Of a stretch of DNA of 64,000 bases, positions 9,736 through 19,206 are shown one piece after another (position 1 is the stretch's first letter; every line of letters begins with the position of its first letter). The notes beneath the pieces are model-generated. The model ran no database searches. It worked only from the letters and a program-made list of their open reading frames with translations, and was not told where the DNA came from. The stretch is from Leishmania donovani. Taxonomy: Eukaryota; Euglenozoa; Kinetoplastea; Trypanosomatida; Trypanosomatidae. The position numbers and the translations under genes were made by a program. The stretch is taken from contig NC_018238.1 of assembly GCF_000227135.1 (NCBI RefSeq), positions 80,296 through 144,295 of the forward strand. The letters are read 5' to 3'.

Positions 9736-11457
9736 GATGTCTGCACCCGCCCACCCACACACCCGCAGGCGGCGTGTCACCGTCGCACTCCGAACGGTGC
9801 AAAGAGAAAATGTGTGTTGTTTGTTGTAGGCTCTCGAGTTCGCCGATGCCCACGGTCTCCCACTATGGCCACTTCATCATGTCAAGCGCGGCCACGGATC
9901 CAGAGAGGCGGCACCCCACCAGGCACAGGCGCACACGTTGGAAAGTCCTGAGTGCAGTGTGCCGTGTCCCTGTCTGCGTGCGCGTCGCCCATGCTCCTTC
10001 GAAGCAAGAGGAAGAAGGGTGTATGCCAAGCGAGCGCGTGTGCGCCAAACACTTTCATGCCCGCTTACCTCTTCTCTTCGTCCTCGGCCTTTCCTCGGCC
10101 TCTTCAACTCTCGCGCCGCACTGCCACTTCTCCCACCAACATCTTCAGACGTGTGCGACTACGGACGACAGAATACCGTAGCCTCTTCTTCCACATCTGC
10201 GCCTCTTCTTCGCTCACGCTCTGCAGTAGGTTTGCTTGCCCCTGCCCCTTCACGCCTGCTCTCTATCACTCGCACACTCTCTTTCGCGTACACCGGTCCT
10301 CGTGCGCGCGAGTTGAGTGGCCTGAATTGCCTTCGCAGCTCAGCGGGAGCAACTATCGCACATTCAACGACCGCTTGTCATCAAGTCCTGTGCCGCCGTT
10401 GCGGTCACACTCGGGCCCGACCCGTTTCTCTTCTCGCACTACACCTCGCTCTCGCGTGTCGATCACGGCGTTATCGGTTAATACGCACATAGACACGCGC
10501 GCGCACCCGCACAGCGATCATGCTAAGGTACAGCGCAGCTGCCGCTCTACTTTTCGTTCAACTGCAGCCGATCCCGCTTGTGGATCCTTCCCTCTGTCGG
10601 TGACCTGCGCCGACATCACATCGTTGTAGTGGTGCTGCGCACGTACCTCGTTGGCCGGCGCTCGGTGGAGTGGAGGAGTGGCGCGCACCGGTGACGGTGG
10701 TGACGATTGCGCGGGGGGGAGGACGGGGAGGTCCTCTCCGGACGGAAAGAGGGCGAGCAGAGGCGTCGGAGAGTGGAAGGAACCTCATCCTACACTTCAC
10801 CCGGGGCTGTGGCGGCTCAGCACTTGACATCACGCCTGCTTCGCTGCCAGGGTGTGAGGGCATCACTTGGTGTTTGTCTACTTGCGCTTGTGAAGGCAAG
10901 CTGGAGAGACAGCACCGCTGCGCAGCGTGGGCGTGGCCGTCTTTTCTGGAGAGTCGGGCAACTCGTCATTGATCAGCCACAGCCGTGACGGTAGCTGAAG
11001 GCGGAGGCGGAGGAGAGGCTTTCACACGCGCATCTCACACAGACACGAAGTGAAAGGCGCCACACGTGTACACACACGCTTTTCTTGCAGTACTGGCCAT
11101 CACTGAAAGGCAAGAGGGAGAGGGCGCGGAGGAGAAAGGGAGAGAAGCGTGCGCGAGATCGGTGAGGAGTGGGCTCGCTTCTTTTTCTCGATGAAGAGGG
11201 GCGCCCACGCCACACCTCGTCCTGCCCTGCTGCCCCTTCTCTGCATGTATTTCGTGATTACCGTCTCGGGTTTGTTATATGCCCCGCAGGTGTCCGTGTG
11301 GATGGACCACACATACATACACGCATACACATACACGTTTGTATACGCATACGCAGGAGCGCGTGTGTCTGGGTGTTCATGTCGAGCAGCCCACTCGACG
11401 GCACATCATCATCACCGCATACAGGTCGTGCATATAACTTCATAAGAGCGCAAGTCG

Positions 11458-11550
11458 CACACACACACACACATACACACATACACACACGCGCATAAAT
11501 ACATGCATGCATACATATACACATACACATATCTCTATATATACATCTTA
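11458..11550 (+). repeat. CA/TA-rich microsatellite
   Basis: Interrupted CA dinucleotide runs pass into CATA and TATA motifs. Located in the long leader region upstream of the first PIF1-family gene. Confidence 0.8.
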
Positions 11551-12359
11551 TCTCTCCTCTGTGCGTGTCTGTCTGTCTGTGTGTGCGTGTGCGTGCACGT
11601 GTGCGTAGATCTCCTTTATTCTTACTATTGTTGCCACTCCCTCTCATCGAGCACAGCCGGCGTAGCCGTGCGTGTGCGCGTGTGCCGGTGCGTTCACGCA
11701 CTCCACACGGCAGCACCGCTGCTTGACGCAGTGGGTGCGAGGAAGAGCGGGAGGCGTAAAGGAGGATAGATAGACGAGCAGAAGGTTACACGAGGCGGCG
11801 AGGAACGGCAGAAGACGATCACACAGCTGCCGCGCAGGAAAAGAGGGGCGCGTCACATCGACGCGTTGAACACGGAAGGCGAAAGAAGGTCGTCACAGAG
11901 AGAGAGTTTGGTGAGCAAGAGCCGTAAAGCGGAAGGCACACGTGTGCTTAAGCCTGCTGCGGTGGTTTGGCTGGCCCGTCTTGCTGCATCTCCTTCTCCC
12001 CAATCACGATTGAGCCGCCGCCGCCTTCATCAGCGTGTTGTGCACTGTGTCGGTGTGCGTGCATCCATTTATATTGGCATACATAGTCTCTCGGTTGCGT
12101 GCTGTAGCGTGTGCGGTCGTGCTCTCGATCTGTTCGGTTATTACGGGGGGAGAGAAGTACAACATCAGACGAAAGCGGGCACCAGTGCACAGCACTGCTA
12201 CATGCATACGACGGCCCTCATAAAAAGCGTAACAGTATGGGATACCTACAAGTGCTCCTCGCGTCTCATCGCCACCTCACTGCTGCACCTGTGTGTCCCC
12301 GTGCTCGTGGTGCTGTTATGGCACCAGTGTCCAAGTGTGTCGCTGCGCCGTCGTGTATA

Positions 12360-12399
12360 CCTCTTGTTTCTCTTCCTTCATCCTCCCCACCTCCCTCAG
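12360..12399 (+). promoter_or_regulatory. Polypyrimidine tract and AG, likely trans-splice acceptor
   Basis: An almost pure C/T run of about 37 bases ends in CAG at 12397-12399. It lies downstream of two in-frame ATGs (12237 and 12318) and upstream of the ATG at 12447, and therefore favours 12447 as the start of the helicase. Confidence 0.55.
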
Positions 12400-12446
12400 C
12401 ATCGCCAGCTTCCCCCGTGCGTTCTGCAGAAAAGTGTACACAGCTG

Positions 12447-15400
12447 ATGGTGAAGGCGAAGACACGGGACAAGGGGCGGTGGAGAGGCGGCGGTGGCTCG
12501 TACTGCGCCAGGGGAGCGTACATCGCTGTAGCGTCATCGGTGGTAGAGCCACTCCACTGCAAAAGAAGACAACGGCAGCTCGCGCAGCTGACTGTGGCGG
12601 CAGTGCACGTAACGCGGCACACAGCAGCACGGCGGTGGTACCACTCGCAGTCCAGGGAGCCTCCGAGTGGCGGTGATTTGTCACCACGTGCTGAATGTGG
12701 GCCCGCGCCATCGAGCGAAGCGGCTCCGTCCGAGTATGGGGACGCGAAGGAGGAGCGCCCATCTCTGCTCAGCGAGCTGCTTCGCCGACTACAACAGACG
12801 GCAGGTGTCTCGGCCGGCGGCAGGTGCGCGAGTGCACACGCCGCGGACTTGCCGATGGAGATCAGTGCTCAGGAGGGGGCAGCAGTGCCCGCTGCAGCGT
12901 CATCGGCTCTGGATGCGTCTAGCCGTCACGATTGTCTACGCAGTTCGGCAGGGGCCGAGGAAGAGGCGTACGTGCCGCTCCTCTTCCGGCCCGACTTTCA
13001 GCGCGCCAACCCACACGCGCGCCGGCACGCCGCCGCTGCGATTACAGCAGCGGAGCCAGAAGCAGCGGCACCAACGATCACAGTCGATCTTCGTTGGCGT
13101 GCCGTAGACGAGTGCGGCGTGCCGGCGGCACGCGGCAGTTTACGGAAACGCACCTCACACAAAACGCTTAAGCCAGTTGCACTCGAGGCCGCACCTGCGG
13201 CAGCGCGCTCACTCGCGCCACGCGGGGATGCGGAAGCGGCCAAATTAGGCGATCCACACACAGATGTCGCTGCATCGCCTGCGTTGGTGTGCAATGACGA
13301 CGCGCTTCTCGAAGAGTTCGACATGGACAGCATCTCTGCCTTTGATCTAGGTGGCGAACAGGGAGAGGGGCGCGCGATCAACGAGGAGAGGCATCAACAG
13401 CTCGATGGCGACGCCTCCGCGGCGGCAGCATCACCAGCACATCAGGAAGGCGTTTCGAAAGACAACTGGGATGATCAGGCGTACGGCGCTGTTGAAAAGG
13501 ACATCGAAGACGTGGAAGATTGTATCAGCGACGATGCCCTGCCCGTCGCACCTGCCGCCTCTGTCGGTGATGCTGTGCGGACAGCCGATAAGCGCACTCG
13601 CCAGCTCATATTGGACCCAGTGGAGTGGCTGGCCCAGGCCTCCGACGCGCCGCTCATGGACGAGGCCCTGCTCGAGTCGAACACGCACATCAAGGACCAA
13701 CTTACTGAGGCACTCGCGCCGTCCGCTGCCGCCAAGTACACGGAGTGGCTTCGCCATCGAACGCACGATGCCGCCTTCAGCGACGCGGAGGCGGCAATCG
13801 GCGAAGCGCCGCCGAGCGCGGGCCATGTGGCAGCGATGGTCGCCAAGGGCTTTGAACCGGCAACGGCAGCATTTATGGCATCAGCATCGCAGCAGAGCAT
13901 CGACGCCGAGGAAGACACGAGCTTGCAGGAGGCGCTGACTGCTGAGCTTTACGCCGACGTTTCTCGAGCCATCCGCAAGCAGCAGTGGCACCGACCGCGC
14001 AACAAGAAGGCGAAGCGCGGCAAGGCGGCCGCCGCCGCCTCCTCGATTCATGCTGACACAGACGGAGACCGCCTCACGGATGCAGAGCACCCGTCAGAGG
14101 CGCCTCTGAGTCGTGAGAACGACGCGGCAACGATGGAAGCCGAGGCACCGCCTCCTGCCGCCCAGTCTGCAGCCCCCCTCAACCCAGACGAGGGTGCAGA
14201 TGGAACCGTTGGCGGTGCGCTGCCGGCACCTTGTCACGAAGTCGCTACCGCCTTGCTCAGGGCACCGAAGAGGGATAGCACGACTGCGCCAGCGGTGGAG
14301 TCGGGCGCACTCGTCTACAACATTTTTACGCGCCGTGTCGCCAAGGCTGGATCGATGAGCATCCGCACACTGGCACTGATGGGCATCGGCGTCGACCGAG
14401 CCACGCGTGAGCTCTGCGTGACGGACGGCGAGGCACTGCGGAACCTCGCTGGCGAGCTGCGTGCCCACCGTGTCTCCTGGCCAAAGTTCTGGTCGCGCGG
14501 CCCCCTTTATCAACAGATTGAGCGTCTCCTGAGCGATGCGACCGTCGAGGACCCCGTGGAGCGAGTGTCTGGGCTGCTGAAGTTGCAGTACAGCCGATCC
14601 CACCTGCAGCGGCAGAAGCCTGGTCTTGTATGCGGAGAGACGACAGAGTCGGAGCAAACACCATCAGCGGCTGTAGAGGCGACCACTGCACAGCCTAGTA
14701 TGATGGAGAGCATCGATGATAAGCTCCTCACCCTTCAGGACCTTAACACAGAGCAGCAAGCCGTCGTGCAGCTGGTCATGCAGGGACATCATACGTACAT
14801 CGGTGGCGGCGCTGGCACGGGCAAGTCGGTGCTGCTCCGTGTCATCAAGCAGCAGCTTGTTCGTGAAGGGCTGGCTGTGGCTGTCACGGGGACGACTGGC
14901 ATTGCCGGCTCTCAGATCGGCGGGTGCACGCTGCATCACTGTCTCGGTATCAGCCCTCTCGGCGAGTTCACGCGTCGCAAGGACTTGAGCAGCTACGACG
15001 TCGTTATCATTGATGAGGTGTCGATGCTTTCACGAGATCTCTTCGAGTCGCTGGAGGTGCACCTGCGCCGCGCCAACAACATCAACCTCCCCTTCGGCGG
15101 TGTGCAGATGATACTGAGTGGCGACTTTCTGCAGCTCGGCGCCATTCACGCGCAGCCGCTCATCACGTCCACTGTCTTCCGCCGCAACTTCGTTCAGCTG
15201 AAGTTGCGCACGGCGGTGCGGCAGAACCGCGACCTGCACTTTGCCGCCCAGCTGCAGCAGCTTCGGCGCGGAATGGTGCCACTGGACCTACCGAAATCGG
15301 TGCGGTTCATGTCACGAGAGCAGGTGGTGGCCGAGCACCATGCAGCGTCTGAGCTTCGTGAGCGCCAGCAGGCTCAGCTGCAGCAGGTCCTGTCCACCGC

Positions 15401-16991
15401 AACCAGCGAGCCCTCCATAGACCCTCACACGGAGACAGTGGCGACCTCCAACGCTGCCGATGAGAGCCTTCGGACTCAGTCCGCGGCGGCGACCACGCCT
15501 GTGAGTCCGTTCCCACAAGTGAGGCGCCGCGACAGCGTGGCTGCATTCGTGGACGGCGCCGTGAACCTGTTGCCGACGAATCGCGAGGTCGACGCGACCA
15601 ACACGGAGCAGCTGGACAGGTTGGAAGGGGATCTCATCACCTTTGCGCCTCAGCTCCTGCCCCCATCCCTCGTGGGCACCTGGTCTCCGACGTATGTGCT
15701 GCGCATCCATGCGCCACCGAAGCTGAACATGAAGACGTTCGCGCTGGAGATACGGCGGTACCTCGCCGCGTTCTACACACACGGGCAGCGTGCGTCGTCG
15801 CAGCCGTCGTCTCGCTTGTCAGCGCGACTGGCGCGTCGCGAAAAGGATGCCGCGGCGTCCTCCAGCACCGCGGCAGCGTCGGCAAACTTCAGTGACGGCG
15901 CGTGGCTCCTGCACCCCAGCCTCAGCGAGCGCAGCATTGTGTTGTATCCCCTCTTCGTCGACGCCTTGGCCCTCCGGGTGCGTCTGCCGCCGACGATGGA
16001 CAAGGAAGAGGCGCAGGAGTTCTTGCTGTACCTGAGTGAGCTGGATCGTCATCTTGAAAGCATCGACAACGGCGTACGGGTCCGCGACGTCCTCGTTCAC
16101 GCAGACGGCATGCACACGGAGCAGGACGAGTTCACTCTCTCGCAGTACGCCCAACGCACCCCGCTTGCCCGGCCACTGGGGCTGAAGATTGGCGCTCGCG
16201 TGATGCTCCGCACCAACCTTGCCCCGGGGCTCGTGAACGGAAGCCTGGGCACCGTTGTGGCCTTTCGCAAGCTGGAAATTGACCAGCTTCCGCGTTACAT
16301 CGTTGGCAACGCGCAGCGGGAGGAATCCATCTTGCAGTACGCCGACTACTTGAAGTACGAGCAGGGCTTCGACGTGCCACTGGCGCCGGTATTGGACTTC
16401 AACGGGCGGCAGGAGGTGATCCCGCCAGTGACGCACTTTGTTGGAGGGCTGCCCAACACGCACTTCTACAGCATGGGGATCATCGCCCTGCCGCTCTCCT
16501 TAGCCTACGCCTTCACGGTGCACAAGGTGCAGGGGCTCACCCTGGTGGGTCGCGTGCACCTGGAGCTGTCCCGCATGTGGCCGTGTGAGCATCTGCTGTA
16601 CGTTGCCATGAGCCGCGTGCGCAACCCGGAGCAGCTGTCGGTATCCTCTTTTCACCCCAGCCTAGTGCGTGCGGCGGCGGACTGCCTGCTATTCGATGAC
16701 AGCCTGCCGCCGGTGACCCAGGCGCGAATCGCGCCGTACATGGTGGCGGCGACCTGGCGGCGCTCAGTGGACCGACGCAAGAAGACGGTGCTGAGGAAGC
16801 GCCTCGAGGCGTACGTGAAGAAGCGCCAGCAGAGGCTGCAGAGTGAGGCGAGTAAAGGCGACATCCGCGCAGAAATACGACTCCTGGAGGAGAAGATGCT
16901 AAAGCAGCGGGTGAGGGCGTCGGCCGCGCACCGCAAGCGTCGTAGCACCCCCGGCAAGCTGGGCGCCGTTGCTGGTTCCCCGATGGTGTGA
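12447..16991 (+). CDS. PIF1-family DNA helicase, first of a tandem pair, probably mitochondrial
   Basis: A 1514-residue SF1 helicase. ATP-dependent 5'-3' unwinding is the known activity of the family. Motifs in order: Walker A GGGAGTGKS (about 786-794), TTGIAG, Walker B VVIIDEVSM (D856, E857), GDFLQLGAI, TAVRQ, NLLPTNREV, a GARVMLRTNL segment, FTVHKVQG (motif V) and YVAMSRVR (motif VI). The first 780 residues are mostly low complexity, with a basic start and RHTAARRWYHSQ that could be part of a mitochondrial presequence. A block before the helicase core (LVYNIFTRRVAKAG) is shared with the next gene. About 90 extra residues lie between motif IV and NLLPTN. The start at 12447 follows the CT tract; 12318 and 12237 are in-frame alternatives. 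Trypanosomatids carry several PIF1 homologues, many acting on kinetoplast DNA. Which orthologue this is was not determined. Confidence 0.93.
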   Translation: MVKAKTRDKGRWRGGGGSYCARGAYIAVASSVVEPLHCKRRQRQLAQLTVAAVHVTRHTAARRWYHSQSREPPSGGDLSPRAECGPAPSSEAAPSEYGDAKEERPSLLSELLRRLQQTAGVSAGGRCASAHAADLPMEISAQEGAAVPAAASSALDASSRHDCLRSSAGAEEEAYVPLLFRPDFQRANPHARRHAAAAITAAEPEAAAPTITVDLRWRAVDECGVPAARGSLRKRTSHKTLKPVALEAAPAAARSLAPRGDAEAAKLGDPHTDVAASPALVCNDDALLEEFDMDSISAFDLGGEQGEGRAINEERHQQLDGDASAAAASPAHQEGVSKDNWDDQAYGAVEKDIEDVEDCISDDALPVAPAASVGDAVRTADKRTRQLILDPVEWLAQASDAPLMDEALLESNTHIKDQLTEALAPSAAAKYTEWLRHRTHDAAFSDAEAAIGEAPPSAGHVAAMVAKGFEPATAAFMASASQQSIDAEEDTSLQEALTAELYADVSRAIRKQQWHRPRNKKAKRGKAAAAASSIHADTDGDRLTDAEHPSEAPLSRENDAATMEAEAPPPAAQSAAPLNPDEGADGTVGGALPAPCHEVATALLRAPKRDSTTAPAVESGALVYNIFTRRVAKAGSMSIRTLALMGIGVDRATRELCVTDGEALRNLAGELRAHRVSWPKFWSRGPLYQQIERLLSDATVEDPVERVSGLLKLQYSRSHLQRQKPGLVCGETTESEQTPSAAVEATTAQPSMMESIDDKLLTLQDLNTEQQAVVQLVMQGHHTYIGGGAGTGKSVLLRVIKQQLVREGLAVAVTGTTGIAGSQIGGCTLHHCLGISPLGEFTRRKDLSSYDVVIIDEVSMLSRDLFESLEVHLRRANNINLPFGGVQMILSGDFLQLGAIHAQPLITSTVFRRNFVQLKLRTAVRQNRDLHFAAQLQQLRRGMVPLDLPKSVRFMSREQVVAEHHAASELRERQQAQLQQVLSTATSEPSIDPHTETVATSNAADESLRTQSAAATTPVSPFPQVRRRDSVAAFVDGAVNLLPTNREVDATNTEQLDRLEGDLITFAPQLLPPSLVGTWSPTYVLRIHAPPKLNMKTFALEIRRYLAAFYTHGQRASSQPSSRLSARLARREKDAAASSSTAAASANFSDGAWLLHPSLSERSIVLYPLFVDALALRVRLPPTMDKEEAQEFLLYLSELDRHLESIDNGVRVRDVLVHADGMHTEQDEFTLSQYAQRTPLARPLGLKIGARVMLRTNLAPGLVNGSLGTVVAFRKLEIDQLPRYIVGNAQREESILQYADYLKYEQGFDVPLAPVLDFNGRQEVIPPVTHFVGGLPNTHFYSMGIIALPLSLAYAFTVHKVQGLTLVGRVHLELSRMWPCEHLLYVAMSRVRNPEQLSVSSFHPSLVRAAADCLLFDDSLPPVTQARIAPYMVAATWRRSVDRRKKTVLRKRLEAYVKKRQQRLQSEASKGDIRAEIRLLEEKMLKQRVRASAAHRKRRSTPGKLGAVAGSPMV
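16483..16639 (+). repeat. 157-bp segment identical to 21872-22028
   Basis: Covers helicase motifs V and VI. Read base by base, the 157 bases match the corresponding part of the next gene without difference, including all synonymous positions. The first mismatches are at the bases just outside. Confidence 0.95.
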
Positions 16992-19206
16992 GAAGCGAGA
17001 GGGCCGATATGCCGACACCGATTCAGCGGGTCATAGGCGATCCCGCATTCCCCGAAGTATGTCTGAGTCTGATGTTCACTGTTTTGGCCGGTACATGTGA
17101 GGAGGCTGCGGGGGCACCAGCACACACAGATATCTGTATGCGTGCACTGTATGCCTGTTGATGGGCGACTCGATGCAGAAGCCCAGCCCTCTCCACCATC
17201 ACCGCCGCCGCCACCGGCCCGCTCCCATTGGCTTGCAGTCTGTTACCTCCTAAAAGGAAGTGAAAATCGACCCACAAGCAAACCACTCGTGTACGCAGCG
17301 AGGAACAAAGAGACGCATGCGGTCACGTCGGTCGGTCTGTGCGAGAGAGCGAGCACGCACGCACACGCACACCGTCGCTCGTCTGCCGACGATCACACGC
17401 CTCGAGGGGAGCAAGGAGAGAAAGGGGGGTGGCAAAGAACATGCACCGGAGCCGTCGGTGGCTCTGCCCCTTCTCGCCTCGCCCACAGCATTCGCGTCAT
17501 GGCACGCCCTCTCTACCGCATTGCCTCCTCCTTATACTTCTCCTCCTCCGATCTCCCCACCCCACTCCCCATTCACTCCGTCACGCATCCACACGCTTGT
17601 CACGCCGGTGCCATCACAGAGGCCCGTAACGTGTAACCTACACTAGATTCTCTGTATATATCTCTCTATATACTGTGATCCTTCTTTTTTTTTGCTTCGT
17701 ACATTGCGAGTGTGTGTATGTGTGCGTGCTTGTGGTGCTGGAAGGCCTTTACTTAGATTGGCGCCTGCCACCCTCCCACCCACCCACCTCACCCCGCCTT
17801 TTTGGCATCTTTCATCTCCCCCTCCCCGCCTCTCGGCGTCTCCGCTGTCTTCCTTCCTCTTTCTCTCTTTGGCCTTCGGTGCTCGAGCACGTGCGCCTGC
17901 GTGACCGAGTGCGTCTGTGTGTGCGCTGCCGGTCTCCTCTGTGGTATTTGGTACCTACACACGCACCAGCGCATCATCTACAAGTGAGCTGCAGCGGTAA
18001 CCACACGAGAAGACAAGCGGCTGGGCAAGCGGGAGCGTGAACGGAACTAAACGAGTGCGAGGAAGAAGTGACAAGAGAGCAGCGGAGATCACGACAACCG
18101 CCACCCTGTTGTTCGCCTCCACACACACAAATACACACACACCGCCCCTCACGTCTCCTCGTCCCACCCGCCGACGCACACGCTCTTCTCTTGCGCTCCT
18201 AGAGACTCGCTTCTCTTTCTCTCTATCCACAACTGTCGTTGTGTCGTTTTTTTTTCGCACTTCTGTCCTGCCACACGGCTGCACCACCCACCAACCACCA
18301 CACACCACCCGTGTGTTGTTTGGTGTTACTTGTTTCTACACGCACGCCATTCATAGAGCACATCTCCGTAACTTCTCCTGTACACATCTTTCTTTCCTTT
18401 GCTTCTTCTTTGGTTCTCCGATACATTGCGGTCTACCATCCTCGGCGCGACCTCTCCTGGTCCTCACCTTCCGCGCCAACCCTTCGCATCCCTCTCACTC
18501 AGATCGTCGTCTCTGTCGGTTGCGCGGTGGTATTCCGTTGCATCTTCCTGTTCTTGGTTCCCTTACTTTGACTCATTTTTCCGCTCTCCTGGTGTCTCGC
18601 TCCAGTGTTGGTCGTTGTACATTTTTCATAGTACCACACACACACGCACGCACACACACACACGCACACCTCTCCCCACTCTCTCCCAGGCGTGTCAAGC
18701 TCTTCCTTCTGTTTGTAAACAGGCGCCCTTCCTTGTGTTTTGTTTTCCTTCCTTCTTTCCGAACTCCCCGCACACCTTCATAGATCTTGATTCTCCTCCT
18801 CCCTCCCCCCTCCCCCCTCCCCTCTCTCTTTCTCGCACACGCACAACCGCACGCGCGCACCCAGTCCGCACCTTGCCACACCGCCCATCATCCCGTTGCT
18901 TCCTTCGAAACAAGCGTGTGTGTGGGTGCGCTCTCCTCTCTTCTTTTCGCTGTTCTCCTTTTGTTTCGGTTTCTTCCGCATCTCCTCTGTCCTCTCCGTC
19001 TCACGCGGATCGCACAGACGCTCAGGCCTCTCTCGGCCCTCCTCCTCCTCTCGTCTCGTGTGCTCGCTGTTCGTGGTGTGCTTTCCATTTTGTTCCGGTG
19101 TTTTGGCCGCTCGCCCAGCCCCACTCACCCCTCCTCGCTGACCGTGTGTAGGGGCACATCACGAACGGATTCTTGCTGGCGCTGCTCTCGCTCGCCTCCA
19201 CAATAA
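16992..19206 (+). other. 2.2-kb intergenic region between the two helicases
   Basis: No supported gene. From about 17450 the sequence becomes strongly pyrimidine-rich, with CA runs (for example 18637-18666) and many CT tracts through to 19140. ORFs here encode only Ser/Pro/Leu/Phe-rich strings typical of translated CT repeats. A last CT-rich stretch at 19121-19138 with an AG at 19150-19151 is the probable acceptor for the gene at 19207. Confidence 0.65.

Larger units (their letters stand above)
8429..12446 (+). other. 4-kb gap: UTRs, microsatellites and a possible broken gene
   Basis: Contains TG/CA-rich UTR-like sequence, poly-C runs (for example 8966-8975), the frame-broken ORF described at 9332-9735, a CA/TA microsatellite at 11458-11550, and the CT tract for the next gene at 12360-12399. 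Overlapping ORFs between 9.95 and 10.6 kb lie in competing frames and cannot be told from chance. An ATG at 10519 opens a 27-codon hydrophobic ORF (MLRYSAAAALLFVQLQ) with no further support. Confidence 0.55.

Noticed and set aside
9952..10629. A 225-codon open frame and a second overlapping frame at 9938-10492
   Set aside because: The two frames compete over the same bases. The first ATG comes late (9991), and composition is Ser/Arg/Pro-rich as expected from translated CT/CG-rich UTR.
17097..19206. Many long ORFs on both strands between the helicases
   Set aside because: All translate CT and CA repeats into Ser/Pro/Leu/His strings; most lack an ATG start and none shows a domain.
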